Assembly: GCF_014138605.1 (NCBI RefSeq)
Contig: NZ_JACJHX010000004.1
Span: forward strand, 248,001-312,000
Origin: Peribacillus huizhouensis
GTDB taxonomy: Bacteria > Bacillota > Bacilli > Bacillales > DSM-1321
Length of the DNA stretch: 64,000 nucleotides
Reading direction: 5' to 3'
The position numbers and the translations under genes are program-made. Positions 52,785-61,805 of this stretch are shown piece by piece. How positions within the stretch are numbered: position 1 is the first letter of the stretch; every line of letters starts with the position of its first letter. A model generated the notes under the pieces. That model saw nothing but the letters and a program-made list of their open reading frames with translations. It was not told the DNA's origin and searched no databases.

Positions 52785-53336
52785 TTGAAAAAATATCTAG
52801 TCTATCTAACAGCTACGTTTTTTCTAGTATTTGGGTTTTCCGGCGTTGCATCGGCGAATACATATGAAGTCAAAAAAGGCGATTCACTCTATAGCATAGC
52901 TAAAAAACATAAAGTAACAGTTCAGCAAATAAAGACTTGGAATAAACTAAAAAGCACTACGATCAAACCAAAACAAGTTTTAAAAGTATCAGCGGCACAA
53001 ACACAAGCAAAAAATACTCAAGTAAAAGCAGCCACACAAAAAGCCTATAAAACCATTACCATTAAAGCGACTGCCTATAGTGCAGATTGCAAAGGCTGCA
53101 GTGGAATTACATCAACTGGATTGAATTTGAAGAAAAACCCATCACTTAAAGTGATTTCCGTTGACCCCAAAGTCATTCCACTTGGTACAAAGGTATATGT
53201 CGATGGATACGGATACGCCATCGCAGCAGATAAAGGCAGCGCCATTAAAGGGAAAAAAATCGACGTATTTATGCCATCCAAAAAACATGCACTCAATTGG
53301 GGTGTAAAAACTGTAAATGTACGTATTTATAATTAA
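52785..53336 (+). CDS. yocH: LysM and 3D-domain cell-wall protein (YocH-like)
   Basis: A 183-residue exported wall-binding protein, probably a muramidase-like hydrolase. Signal peptide 1-25 ends GVASA. One LysM repeat (YEVKKGDSLYSIAKKHKVTV) spans about 28-70. A Lys/Gln/Ala linker follows. The 3D domain occupies about 95-183: ITIKATAYSADCKGCSGITS, VISVDPKVIPLGTKVYVDGY and the Asp motif AIAADKGSAIKGKKIDVFM. The start is TTG 52785, nine bases after AAAGGAG; the in-frame upstream codons precede that site. Monocistronic with a terminator. YocH of Bacillus is controlled by WalR; I could not confirm a WalR box. Confidence 0.9.
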   Translation: MKKYLVYLTATFFLVFGFSGVASANTYEVKKGDSLYSIAKKHKVTVQQIKTWNKLKSTTIKPKQVLKVSAAQTQAKNTQVKAATQKAYKTITIKATAYSADCKGCSGITSTGLNLKKNPSLKVISVDPKVIPLGTKVYVDGYGYAIAADKGSAIKGKKIDVFMPSKKHALNWGVKTVNVRIYN

Positions 53337-53338
53337 TG

Positions 53339-53373
53339 GAAAGAGGATGACTATACAGGCATCCTCTTTTTTG
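53339..53373 (+). terminator. Terminator of the YocH-like gene
   Basis: AAGAGGATG and CATCCTCTTTTTT pair with a loop of about ten bases, starting three bases after the stop. Confidence 0.85.
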
Positions 53374-53447
53374 TATGATGAACATAGGGATGAGGCTTCG
53401 TGACAGCCGTTCTACTTTGCTGATGAGGGTGTCTGTTGCTATAGGAT

Positions 53448-53505
53448 TGATCCTTCACAGTAAATGGCGGCGCTTCAACACCATATTCGTTTTGTATATT
53501 TGAAA
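53448..53505. repeat. Family E element, 3' part only
   Basis: TTGATCCTTCACAGTAAATG, GCGGCGCTTCAACA and CCATATTCGTTTTGTAT match about 50 bases at the end of the element at 37.74-37.93 kb, in the opposite strand sense. Confidence 0.6.
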
Positions 53506-53610
53506 ATTAGCTTTTTTTAACAATTTAACACTTTAATAATCTAATAAGTGATAAGATGAAGAAGCTTGGAGCGTTTCAAGCTTGAAATATTAAAAGCGGG
53601 GTGCTTATCT

Positions 53611-54522
53611 TTGAATATCGTAATTATTGGTGCAGGCGCAATAGGAGCTTATTATGGTGCAAGGTGGCAAGAAGCAGGTCAGCATGTACAGTTTCTCGTT
53701 CGTGAAAACCGAGCCAGGCTTTTAAATGAAAACGGTTTATATATTACTAGTTCACACGGAAATTATGTGTTTAATGACCTTCATTTTACAGATAACCTAG
53801 CTGGTTTGACAGATCCCGACCTCGTTGTCCTTGCTGTTAAAGGCTATCATTTACAAGGAACCATTCCTGCCCTTAAAGCGTTAGTCGATAGGGGCGCTAA
53901 GGTAATCCCTCTATTAAACGGACTTGAACATATTGCCATTCTTCAGAAAGAATTGGGTGAAGAAGCTGTAATCGGCGGTAGTGCGTATATTATTACAACA
54001 CTGGATGAAAAAGGGCATGTTGTCCATACGAGCAGCAGCCATGATTTTTTATTTGGGCCTCTCCATCCCTCTCAGCAAAATATTTGTAGAGAACTTGAAA
54101 AAATTTCTGACAATGCCATTATGAATGCACGCTACTCTAAAGACATTATGCTAGAATTATGGAAAAAATATATATTTATTACCGCCTTTTCAGGGGTAAC
54201 GACAGCAACCAATTTTTCAATTGGAACGATACGGAAATATCCAGATACATTCGAACTGCTACACCAAGTACTTTTAGAAATGAAAGGGCTCGCTAATTTA
54301 AACGGAGTAGCTATTACTGAGGAACACGTCGCTCAATTCATGAAACAATTCGAGAGACTTCCAGAGGATTCCACCTCATCCATGCATCAAGATCGTCGAA
54401 AAGAGAACACTCTAGAAGTTGAACACCTACAAGGCGGGGCACTCCGGCTTGCGGAAAAAGCGGGAATCCAATTACCCGTAATCGAGCAACTGTATCGGCA
54501 AATTAAACCGTTCGAGAATTAA
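53611..54522 (+). CDS. panE: 2-dehydropantoate 2-reductase (ketopantoate reductase)
   Basis: A 303-residue ApbA/PanE family protein reducing 2-dehydropantoate to pantoate with NADPH in pantothenate and CoA synthesis. The N-terminal nucleotide motif is IVIIGAGAIGAYYGARW. The catalytic-region lysine is in VVLAVKGYHLQ near 75 with PLLNGLEH near 100. The C-terminal domain has MLELWKKYIFITAFSGVTTATN and SSMHQDRRKENTLEVEHLQG. TTG 53611 follows GCGGGGTG and gives the compact start; 15 codons upstream are not needed. Not next to other pan genes, so a related 2-oxoacid reductase is possible. Confidence 0.85.
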   Translation: MNIVIIGAGAIGAYYGARWQEAGQHVQFLVRENRARLLNENGLYITSSHGNYVFNDLHFTDNLAGLTDPDLVVLAVKGYHLQGTIPALKALVDRGAKVIPLLNGLEHIAILQKELGEEAVIGGSAYIITTLDEKGHVVHTSSSHDFLFGPLHPSQQNICRELEKISDNAIMNARYSKDIMLELWKKYIFITAFSGVTTATNFSIGTIRKYPDTFELLHQVLLEMKGLANLNGVAITEEHVAQFMKQFERLPEDSTSSMHQDRRKENTLEVEHLQGGALRLAEKAGIQLPVIEQLYRQIKPFEN

Positions 54523-54537
54523 TCAACCATTATATAT

Positions 54538-54584
54538 AAGAAGAACGAGGTGCATTAGTTCGAAACATGCACTCCGTTCTTCTT
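54538..54584. terminator. Bidirectional terminator between panE and scrK
   Basis: AAGAAGAACGAGGTGCA and TGCACTCCGTTCTTCTT pair around 13 bases, lying between two convergent genes. Confidence 0.9.
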
Positions 54585-54601
54585 GGTATCTACTCGAATT
54601 A

Positions 54602-55585
54602 TTAATCTCTTATTCTTCCTTTAGTCACAAGTTTAATGATTTGTTCTTTTGTAGGCAGTGAACCTATGGCTCCTTTTCCCATCGTCGTAAGTGCACCGCA
54701 GGCATTTGAATATGTAAGAAGCTTTTCGTGATGCTTTCTAGAGAATTCTTCAAGCTGAGATGGATCTATTCCATTTTCTAACAAAAGATGTAGGAATGCT
54801 CCTATAAAAGCATCACCTGCTCCAGTCGTATCTTGAACCTTTACAGAATACCCCTTTGATGTATAAGAAAAGTCCCTGCCATAAAGAGTAGCACCCATGG
54901 CACCTTTCGTATAGATGACCACTTTCACACGGCCGGTAAAAAGTGAGGAAATAGCTGCTTTTTCATCTTCAAACCCGGTAATGAACAATAATTCTTCATC
55001 AGATATTTTGATAATATCAGCCTTGGGGATAAATTCTAGAATAGCTTCTCTGCAAGCTTCTGGACGATCCCATAATGGTAGCCTGACATTCGGATCAAAG
55101 CTGATTAGACTTCCTTTTATCTGTGCCTGTTTGATGGCTTTTTTATGAGCATTTTTCATTGGACTTTCTACTAAATCAACAGAGCAAAAATGTAAAATAT
55201 CTCCTTCAGAGAACCAATCTTCTTCAATTTCATTTTCTGAGAATAATAAATCAGCGGAAGGATTACGATAAAAAGAAAAGTCTCTCTCGCCATCTTCACG
55301 TAACGAGACAAATGCTAATGCAGTATGTGCTTCTTTTGTTGTTAGTAATTTGTCTGTTTTAACACCTGCTTCTTCCAACTGATTCCTCAAAAAATCACCA
55401 AAGGCATCCTCACCCACTTTACTAATCATATGGGCAACACCGCCAAGCTTCGCTACAGTTGCAGCAACATTAGCAGGAGCCCCTCCAGGAGCACGTTCAA
55501 ATGAAACTACATCCTTTAACGCCAACCCTTTTTGAAGTGGAATGAAATCAATTAATACTTCACCTATTGAATAAAGTGATCCCAT
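54602..55585 (-). CDS. scrK: Fructokinase, PfkB family
   Basis: A 327-residue PfkB/ribokinase-family sugar kinase. Motif 1 is GGAPANVAATVAKLGG near residue 34, and motif 2 is DTTGAGDAFIGAF near 252 with the catalytic Asp. LISFDPNVRLPLW near 165 is typical of fructokinases. It phosphorylates the fructose freed by sucrose-6-phosphate hydrolase. The ATG follows AGAGAGGGCG. It is the last gene of the sucrose cluster, but a family B repeat of about 240 bp with a strong hairpin separates it from scrB, so it may be transcribed at a lower level or from another promoter. Confidence 0.92.
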   Translation of the reverse strand: MGSLYSIGEVLIDFIPLQKGLALKDVVSFERAPGGAPANVAATVAKLGGVAHMISKVGEDAFGDFLRNQLEEAGVKTDKLLTTKEAHTALAFVSLREDGERDFSFYRNPSADLLFSENEIEEDWFSEGDILHFCSVDLVESPMKNAHKKAIKQAQIKGSLISFDPNVRLPLWDRPEACREAILEFIPKADIIKISDEELLFITGFEDEKAAISSLFTGRVKVVIYTKGAMGATLYGRDFSYTSKGYSVKVQDTTGAGDAFIGAFLHLLLENGIDPSQLEEFSRKHHEKLLTYSNACGALTTMGKGAIGSLPTKEQIIKLVTKGRIRD

Positions 55586-55607
55586 TTTAACGCCCTCTCT
55601 TTCTCCT

Positions 55608-55848
55608 TATAAAGTGAAACTTCAATCAGTGGGGGGTCTTTCATCCCCACTGATTGTTAGTCCCGTTCTACTGTCGCTAAATCTTCGATAAAGCGACAGT
55701 ACGAACCCGATTAGTTCAACTAAACCTCTGCTCTCGCATCGGTAAGTTTCACTGTATCTCACCAATCGGGCTTTTACGGGCAATCATCCCCTACCTACGC
55801 TTCCTCGATTCCTTGAGGTGGGGGTTTTACTGCCCGTTATAGCGGGAT
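55608..55848. repeat. Repeat family B, full-length copy 6
   Basis: Left end CTTATAAAGTGAAACTTCAA. Then a strong hairpin (CAATCAGTGGGG with CCCCACTGATTG), an inner hairpin CTACTGTCGCT/AGCGACAGTA, GGTAAGTTTCACTGTATCTC, ACCAATCGGGC, CCTTGAGGTGGGGGTTTTAC, and the right-end palindrome CCCGTTATAGCGGG. It lies between scrK and scrB and overlaps the last codons of scrB. It is the best reference copy of the family. Confidence 0.9.
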
Positions 55849-57311
55849 ATCGCCCATTTTTCCACAGTCATATCCATACTTCCATGATTGGCAAAGAATC
55901 GGATGTCTTGACCATCTTCTTCTGGGAAAATTCGAGCTGTAAAGACTTCCTCACCGTCATTGATAAATATTTCTACGGAAGAAACATCAACGAAAAGATG
56001 CACAGTTAGTAATTCAGATTCCAATGAACAAGCTCGTATTGTTCCGTAATCTATTCCAACGCTCTCTCCAGAAAGGCTTCTATCTAAGATTAGCCTTTTA
56101 CGCTTCGCTTCGTACTTCAACACTGTTTTCTTTGTATTATTTGCGCGAAATTCAATGCCACATTCTACAGCATCAAGATTCTCTATCTTTATTTTCATTT
56201 CAAAAGTAGTTCCAGTCAACCCCAGAAAGGATTTGCTTTCATTCTCAATGCACGCCTGAATCTCTACCTTTTGTTTTCTCAATGCTTCAAGTTCTTTAAC
56301 CGGCGTTTGAATCAGTTTTCCATTTTGAATCGACAATTCTCTAGGAATCGTCAGACAATGCGCCCAGCCATTTTTATCAGTCGGATAAACAATTTCCGGT
56401 AACCCCATCCAACCAATGAGAATTCTTCGGCCATTTGGATCGACCATCGTTTGCGGGGCATAGAAATCAAATCCCCGATCAAGCTCTTTAAATGCTCCAT
56501 GATGAAACTCCCGACTTAGCAAATTCAATGATTCACCAATCAGATATCCTGACTGATAAATATTTTGGAATTCGTCACCCTTTGCTTCAATTCCTTGCGG
56601 GGAGAAGATGAGTACACCAGAATTATCTAGCTCAAAATAATCTGGACACTCCCACATATAACCGAAGTTTGGCAGATTTGTTTTCAGTTCCCCTTCAAGC
56701 CTCCAAGTTTTCATATCCGGGCTGCTATACAGAAGGACGGTCCCAGTCAAATCTTCCCGTTGCGCGCCGATAATTGCCCAAAAACCCCCATCTTCCTTCC
56801 ATACCCTTGGGTCACGAAAATGCTCCGTATATCCATTAGGCGGTTCTGGAATTACTGGATCTTGCCACTTTGAAATTTCCCCATTTTGGTTCATCACGGC
56901 GATGCACTGCGAAGGATACCGTCGCCAGTTTTCATCACGTTTGTTACCTGTATACATCAGATAAAGCTTACCATCCTGCTCTAATGCACTCCCAGAGTAT
57001 GCACCATGAGAATCAAAATCCAGATCCGGACGTATCCCAGGTCCTTCATCAATCCAAGTAATAAGGTCAATAGATTTCATATGATACCAATACTTCACCC
57101 CATGAACAGGACCTAGAGGAAACCATTGGTAAAAGACATGATAATATCCGTCAAAATATGCCAAGCCATTTGGATCATTCATTAACCCCATTGGAGGTTG
57201 AATGTGGAATGTCTGTCTAAATGGGCAAGCATGAACTGTTTCTAATAGACTAGCTATCTCTTCTGGTGCTGCCTCCTCTAGTCGGCGATAGCGTTGTTCT
57301 CTCGTCCACAT
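55827..57311 (-). CDS. scrB: Sucrose-6-phosphate hydrolase, GH32
   Basis: A 494-residue beta-fructosidase cutting sucrose 6-phosphate into glucose 6-phosphate and fructose. The nucleophile motif is MGLMNDPNGLAYFDG near 45, the transition-state Asp is in HFRDPRVWKE near 165, and the acid Glu is in WECPDYFEL near 220. The C-terminal beta-sandwich is complete. ATG 57311 follows AAAGGAGAGA; the frame runs 34 codons further into scrA and is not used. The last residues SRYNGQ and the stop are written in the right-end palindrome of the adjacent repeat, so the original C-terminus may have been replaced. Confidence 0.95.
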   Translation of the reverse strand: MWTREQRYRRLEEAAPEEIASLLETVHACPFRQTFHIQPPMGLMNDPNGLAYFDGYYHVFYQWFPLGPVHGVKYWYHMKSIDLITWIDEGPGIRPDLDFDSHGAYSGSALEQDGKLYLMYTGNKRDENWRRYPSQCIAVMNQNGEISKWQDPVIPEPPNGYTEHFRDPRVWKEDGGFWAIIGAQREDLTGTVLLYSSPDMKTWRLEGELKTNLPNFGYMWECPDYFELDNSGVLIFSPQGIEAKGDEFQNIYQSGYLIGESLNLLSREFHHGAFKELDRGFDFYAPQTMVDPNGRRILIGWMGLPEIVYPTDKNGWAHCLTIPRELSIQNGKLIQTPVKELEALRKQKVEIQACIENESKSFLGLTGTTFEMKIKIENLDAVECGIEFRANNTKKTVLKYEAKRKRLILDRSLSGESVGIDYGTIRACSLESELLTVHLFVDVSSVEIFINDGEEVFTARIFPEEDGQDIRFFANHGSMDMTVEKWAISRYNGQ

Positions 57312-57378
57312 AATTGTTCTCTCCTTTTTATGAAATAGTGAGAAAACCATGATAGCTCCCCTTATTCCCAGTATTGTA

Positions 57379-58815
57379 TTACGATGTAGTCCCCCCATTT
57401 TTCTTTGTATCACGTTTGCCTAGTATAATTGTTATCGCAAAGGCAACCGCAAAAGTAATGGCCATTCCAATAATATAGAAGGTAATCGTTCCAGGCTTAA
57501 TCGAAATAATCCCAGGAAGACCAGCTGCTCCTAACGCAATCGCCTTTACTTTAAACAACGCTATAAAGGCAGATCCTACTGCCGCACCAACGATTGCTCC
57601 AAAAAAGGGATATCTCAATTTCAAGTTCACCCCGAACATTGCCGGTTCTGTAATTCCTAGTAAAGCCGAAATACCTGCCGCAGATGCAACTCCTTTTAGC
57701 TTTGCATTCGTCGTTAGTAGCAATACCGCCAATGTAGCAGCTCCTTGTGCCACATTAGACATGGCAGCAATCGGGAAAATAAACGAGCCGCCTGTTTTAG
57801 CGATATCAGCGAGTAACTGTGTTTCAACCGCGATAAAACTGTGATGCATACCAGTAATAACAATTGGGGCGTATAATAGACCGAATAACCCTCCACCAAT
57901 AAAGCCTGCAGAATCATATAACCATACAAGTCCATCCGTCACTGCATTACCAGCACTTCTTGTTAATGGTCCAACTAAGATAAAGGTAAGAATTCCTGTA
58001 ATAAAAATCGAGAGCAATGGTGTGACCAAATTATCAACTACCGACGGAACTCGTCTTCTTAGAAACGTTTCAATTTTAGCCAAGATAAAAGATGAAACGA
58101 GTACAGGCAATACTGTTCCTTGGTAACCAACCTTCTCAATCTCAAATCCTAATATTTTCCAAATCGGCACTTCACCATTTGCTACAGCGTTCGCATAACC
58201 ATAACCATTAAGTAAATCTGGATGAACCATTAACATTCCTAAAGTTGCACCTAAATACGGATTTCCCCCAAACCGTTTCGTCGCAGAGAAGCCGATTAAT
58301 ATAGGTAAAAAGACGAAAGCAGCATTTGCAAATGTATTAATAAGTGCAGCAAGGTCCGCCATGTTTGGATATGCTTCGATTAATGATTTTCCTTCAATAA
58401 AGAAATCAGGAGCTGTTAATAAATTATTCAACCCCATTAACAAGCCCCCAGCTACGATTGCCGGAATAATAGGTACAAAAATATCTGAAAGCATTTTCAC
58501 AAATCGTTGTATAGGGTTCATTTTCTTCGATCCCGCACTGCTTACTTCACTAGTTGACATATCAGAAAGCTCTGTTATTTTAGCGAAATCTTTGTAAACT
58601 TCATTGACAATTCCAGGACCTAAAATAATCTGATATTGACCACCAGTTGAGAATGTTCCTTTAACAATCTCCATTTCATCTAGCTGCTTTTGATCAATTT
58701 GGCTTTCATCGTTCACGACTAATCTTAACCTTGTCGCACAATGGGCTGCCGCTGCTACGTTATCTTTTCCACCAAGTGCTTCTAAAATATCCTTTGCGGT
58801 ACTTTTATAATCCAT
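57379..58815 (-). CDS. scrA: PTS sucrose-specific EIIBC component
   Basis: A 478-residue PTS permease of the sucrose/trehalose group. The IIB domain has the phosphocysteine in AAAHCATRLRLVV near residue 25, and the IIC domain has about ten membrane segments with APIVITGMHHSFIAVETQLL near 320 and GITEPAMFGVNLKLRYPF near 385. It lacks IIA. The neighbours scrB and scrK identify sucrose as substrate. Starts at GTG 58827, ATG 58824 and ATG 58815 are all open with a weak ribosome site; the last gives the usual MDYKSTAKDILEALGG. Regulated by three GGAACCGGTTCC-type operators upstream. Confidence 0.93.
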   Translation of the reverse strand: MDYKSTAKDILEALGGKDNVAAAAHCATRLRLVVNDESQIDQKQLDEMEIVKGTFSTGGQYQIILGPGIVNEVYKDFAKITELSDMSTSEVSSAGSKKMNPIQRFVKMLSDIFVPIIPAIVAGGLLMGLNNLLTAPDFFIEGKSLIEAYPNMADLAALINTFANAAFVFLPILIGFSATKRFGGNPYLGATLGMLMVHPDLLNGYGYANAVANGEVPIWKILGFEIEKVGYQGTVLPVLVSSFILAKIETFLRRRVPSVVDNLVTPLLSIFITGILTFILVGPLTRSAGNAVTDGLVWLYDSAGFIGGGLFGLLYAPIVITGMHHSFIAVETQLLADIAKTGGSFIFPIAAMSNVAQGAATLAVLLLTTNAKLKGVASAAGISALLGITEPAMFGVNLKLRYPFFGAIVGAAVGSAFIALFKVKAIALGAAGLPGIISIKPGTITFYIIGMAITFAVAFAITIILGKRDTKKNGGTTS

Positions 58816-58842
58816 ATTTATCATCACTTTTGCGCGAATTGT

Positions 58843-58922
58843 GGAACCGGTTCCTAAAATCTAAAAAAAAATACAAGTATTTAGAACTGGTTCCAAAAAA
58901 CATCTTTTTTGGAACCGGTTCC
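58843..58922. promoter_or_regulatory. Three ScrR-type operators and the scrA promoter
   Basis: Two perfect palindromes GGAACCGGTTCC (58843-58854 and 58911-58922) flank a variant AGAACTGGTTCC (58883-58894). On the minus strand TTGGAA and TATTTT, 17 bases apart, may be the promoter and overlap the central operator. LacI/GalR proteins such as ScrR bind sites with a central CG of this type. Confidence 0.82.
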
Positions 58923-58937
58923 GAATAAAGTATAAGT

Positions 58938-59924
58938 TTAATTATTTTTTTTGTCAACGCTTTCTCTTTTGAGTATTTCATATTTTGAGAATGTCATTTG
59001 GTCAATTTCTTCTTTGTTCACCATTTTTACAATACTTTTTGCAGCAAAGTTACCCGCTTCTTTATAGAAAAACTTAACTGTTGTAATGCTAGGATGGATC
59101 AAATCCGTTACTTCATACCCCCCAAAGCCAGTAATAGATAGATCTTTTGGAACTTGTAACCCACTCAAATAGGCAGCTTTTAAAGCGCCAAGGGCAATAT
59201 TATCAGTCGCACAAACAATAATACTTGGCTTGTACTGCTCAATAATTTCAAGCGTTTTATGGATCGCATCTTCACTCTTAAAGCTTGTCTCAAAATACTT
59301 CACTTCAGTATCTACCTTATCGGCTACAGCAGACATAAAACCTTCTCTACGTTTGACCCCTACTGCTATATCTTCCTTTGTAACTCCTAAATATGCGATT
59401 CTAGTATGCCTTTGTGCAAGAACGTACTCTCCTAATGAATGAGCAGCTTGATAATCATTATGAATCAAGCTATGAAATTCTTCATTTTCTTGGCCAACTA
59501 ATAAAATCGGCACCTTTATTTCATGCAATGCTTTAATATGTTTCTCCGTTACCATAGTTGCCAACAAAATAATGCCTGCCACTTTCTGCTGTGCCAATAT
59601 ATAAATATTTTCAATTTCACGCTCTAAACTCTGACTCGTGTTAGAAATAATTAGCTGATATTCCAAATCTCTAAGCTGCTCATCAATGCCAATCAAAGTT
59701 TGTGAAGTAGCATACGAATCTAAACGGGGTACTATCGTCCCAATGATATTCGTCTTCTTCGCTTTCAAGCTTTGGGCAAATTTATTGGGCGAATATCCCG
59801 TTTCTTGAACGACTTTTTCAATTTTTCTTATCGTTTCTTCACTCACAGATCCTCCGTTTAAATACCGTGAAACTGTACTCTTAGCCACACCCGCCATTTT
59901 TGCAATATCAGCAATCGTTACCAT
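58938..59924 (-). CDS. scrR: LacI-family sucrose operon repressor
   Basis: A 328-residue LacI/GalR regulator. The helix-turn-helix MVTIADIAKMAGVAKSTVSRYLNGG occupies residues 1-25 and the hinge follows with ETGYSPNKFAQSLKAKKTN. The effector domain shows IGTIVPRLDSY near 62 and IIVCATDNIALGALKAAYLSG near 235. The ATG follows GGAGTTGGG. It lies immediately upstream of scrA in the same direction, with the operator group between them, so autoregulation and fructose- or sucrose-phosphate-responsive control of the scr genes are likely. Confidence 0.9.
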   Translation of the reverse strand: MVTIADIAKMAGVAKSTVSRYLNGGSVSEETIRKIEKVVQETGYSPNKFAQSLKAKKTNIIGTIVPRLDSYATSQTLIGIDEQLRDLEYQLIISNTSQSLEREIENIYILAQQKVAGIILLATMVTEKHIKALHEIKVPILLVGQENEEFHSLIHNDYQAAHSLGEYVLAQRHTRIAYLGVTKEDIAVGVKRREGFMSAVADKVDTEVKYFETSFKSEDAIHKTLEIIEQYKPSIIVCATDNIALGALKAAYLSGLQVPKDLSITGFGGYEVTDLIHPSITTVKFFYKEAGNFAAKSIVKMVNKEEIDQMTFSKYEILKRESVDKKNN

Positions 59925-60259
59925 TTACCCAACTCCATTTTATACAAATCTTACATTATTATAGCAAATGTCGAATAAAGGATGCACCAATAACTCGAAT
60001 GATCACATCACCCTATCCTTTTATTAGTATCTTATGCAAAAGGATAACTCATACTGATGTCGAATTATCTATCTACAAAGGTCATTAGATATGAATTCTT
60101 AATAAAGATTAAATGATAGAAAGTACACCTTCTCTTTCACCCAAGTAAATCTGAAATTACTGAAGTATTTGTTCCATCAAGCAAGAAACTTAACCATAGA
60201 TATATTGTTATATATACTTAAGAAGAACGATATTTACTTTCGGAATGGAGGTTGTACGT
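59925..60259. other. Intergenic region between scrR and the dehydrogenase
   Basis: About 330 bases with divergent transcription units. No palindromic operator, riboswitch or repeat family member is apparent. Confidence 0.45.
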
Positions 60260-61678
60260 ATGAAACATTATGGAATATTTGTGAACGGAGAATGGTCAGA
60301 TTATGGATTAGCTAAAATTGAAGTAAGGAATCCAGCGACGAATGAAGTAATTGCCACTGTTCCTAATGGAGGCGCTGATGAAGCAAAGAAAGCAACAGAT
60401 GCAGCATACGACGCCTTTAAAGGATGGGCTGGGCTATCGGTTTATGATAGGTCTGAATTGATCTGGAAATGGCATCGTTTAATCGAAGAAAAAAAAGAAG
60501 AACTTGGAAACATCATGACGGTGGAACAAGGCAAGCCACTGAAAGAAGCGATTGGAGAAATCTCCTATGCAAATGGTTTTTTATCTTGGTACGCAGAAGA
60601 AGGGAAACGAGTGTACGGGGAAACCATCCCGGCAACTCAAGCTAATAAGCGATTATTCGTTTCCAAACAGCCAGTTGGTGTCGTTGCAGTCATCACTCCT
60701 TGGAACTTCCCTGCAGCTATGATTACCAGAAAGGTTGCACCAGCACTTGCAGTTGGCTGTACAGTTGTCATTAAACCATCAGAATTAACACCTCTCACCG
60801 CTATTAAATTAGTTGAACTAGCTGAGCAAGCTGGAATTCCAAAAGGCGTCATTAATGTTGTAACAGGAGATGCTAAGGCAATTGGAAGTGCCTGGATTGA
60901 GGATAATCGGGTTCGTAAGCTGACCTTTACTGGATCAACAAAAGTTGGCAAACTCTTAATGAAAGGCGCAGCTGATACAGTCAAGAAAATCTCCCTTGAA
61001 CTCGGTGGACATGCTCCAGTTATCGTTGTTGCGGATGCTGATTTGGACAAGGCTGTGGCAGGTGTCTTGAACTCTAAATTCCGAAACGCAGGGCAAACTT
61101 GCGTCTGTGCAAACAGAGTCTATGTACATGAATCCATTTATGAAGCTTTTATTGAAAAATTAGTCGCAAAAGTTGGAACTCTTAAAGTTGGTAACGGGCT
61201 CGAAGAAGGCACGGATATTGGACCACTTATTAATCAAAGTGCGGTTGATAAAGTATTGGCCCATATTGAAAATGCCATCAGTCAAGGTGCCAAATTAGAA
61301 TCAGGCGGAATGGTACAAAATGGACTTTTCCTAGAGCCAACCGTTTTAAGTAATATCGATGATTCTATGCTTTGTATGCAAGAAGAAACATTTGGACCGC
61401 TTGCACCGATTGCTTCCTTCAAAACCGATGAAGAAGCTATTAAGCGGGCGAACCAATCTATATATGGGCTGGCAGCTTACGTTTTCACCGAAAACATTAG
61501 CAGAGGTATTCGAATTACTGAAGCTCTTGAATTTGGCATCGTCGGCTTGAATGACGGGCTGCCGTCAACTCCTCAAGCTCCATTTGGCGGTTTCAAACAA
61601 AGTGGATTAGGTCGCGAAGGCGGACATCATGGAATTGAAGAATATTTAGAAGTGAAGTATATTTCGTTAGGGTTATAA
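60260..61678 (+). CDS. gabD: NAD(P)-dependent succinate-semialdehyde dehydrogenase type
   Basis: A 472-residue aldehyde dehydrogenase close to GabD. PWNFPAAMITRKVAPALAVG near 150, FTGSTKVGKLLM near 225, catalytic Glu in LELGGHAPVIV near 250, and catalytic Cys in GQTCVCANR near 285 are all present. These match succinate-semialdehyde dehydrogenases, which oxidise succinate semialdehyde to succinate in the GABA shunt. ATG 60260 follows GGAGG at eight bases. It is monocistronic with its own terminator and no gabT nearby, so other aldehydes are possible. Confidence 0.87.
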   Translation: MKHYGIFVNGEWSDYGLAKIEVRNPATNEVIATVPNGGADEAKKATDAAYDAFKGWAGLSVYDRSELIWKWHRLIEEKKEELGNIMTVEQGKPLKEAIGEISYANGFLSWYAEEGKRVYGETIPATQANKRLFVSKQPVGVVAVITPWNFPAAMITRKVAPALAVGCTVVIKPSELTPLTAIKLVELAEQAGIPKGVINVVTGDAKAIGSAWIEDNRVRKLTFTGSTKVGKLLMKGAADTVKKISLELGGHAPVIVVADADLDKAVAGVLNSKFRNAGQTCVCANRVYVHESIYEAFIEKLVAKVGTLKVGNGLEEGTDIGPLINQSAVDKVLAHIENAISQGAKLESGGMVQNGLFLEPTVLSNIDDSMLCMQEETFGPLAPIASFKTDEEAIKRANQSIYGLAAYVFTENISRGIRITEALEFGIVGLNDGLPSTPQAPFGGFKQSGLGREGGHHGIEEYLEVKYISLGL

Positions 61679-61684
61679 GAGATT

Positions 61685-61727
61685 GGCTCAAGCTAAATTG
61701 GTCATAGCTTGAGCTTTGTGCTTTTAT
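61685..61727 (+). terminator. Terminator of the gabD-like gene
   Basis: GCTCAAGCTA and TAGCTTGAGC pair around nine bases, with a T-rich tail CTTTTATT. Confidence 0.8.
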
Positions 61728-61805
61728 TCTAGGGTTTGAGCTAGAACACTTAACATTTTCTATTTTTAAAATTTATCTCTAGACCCCAAAGTATCTCGAT
61801 TTATT

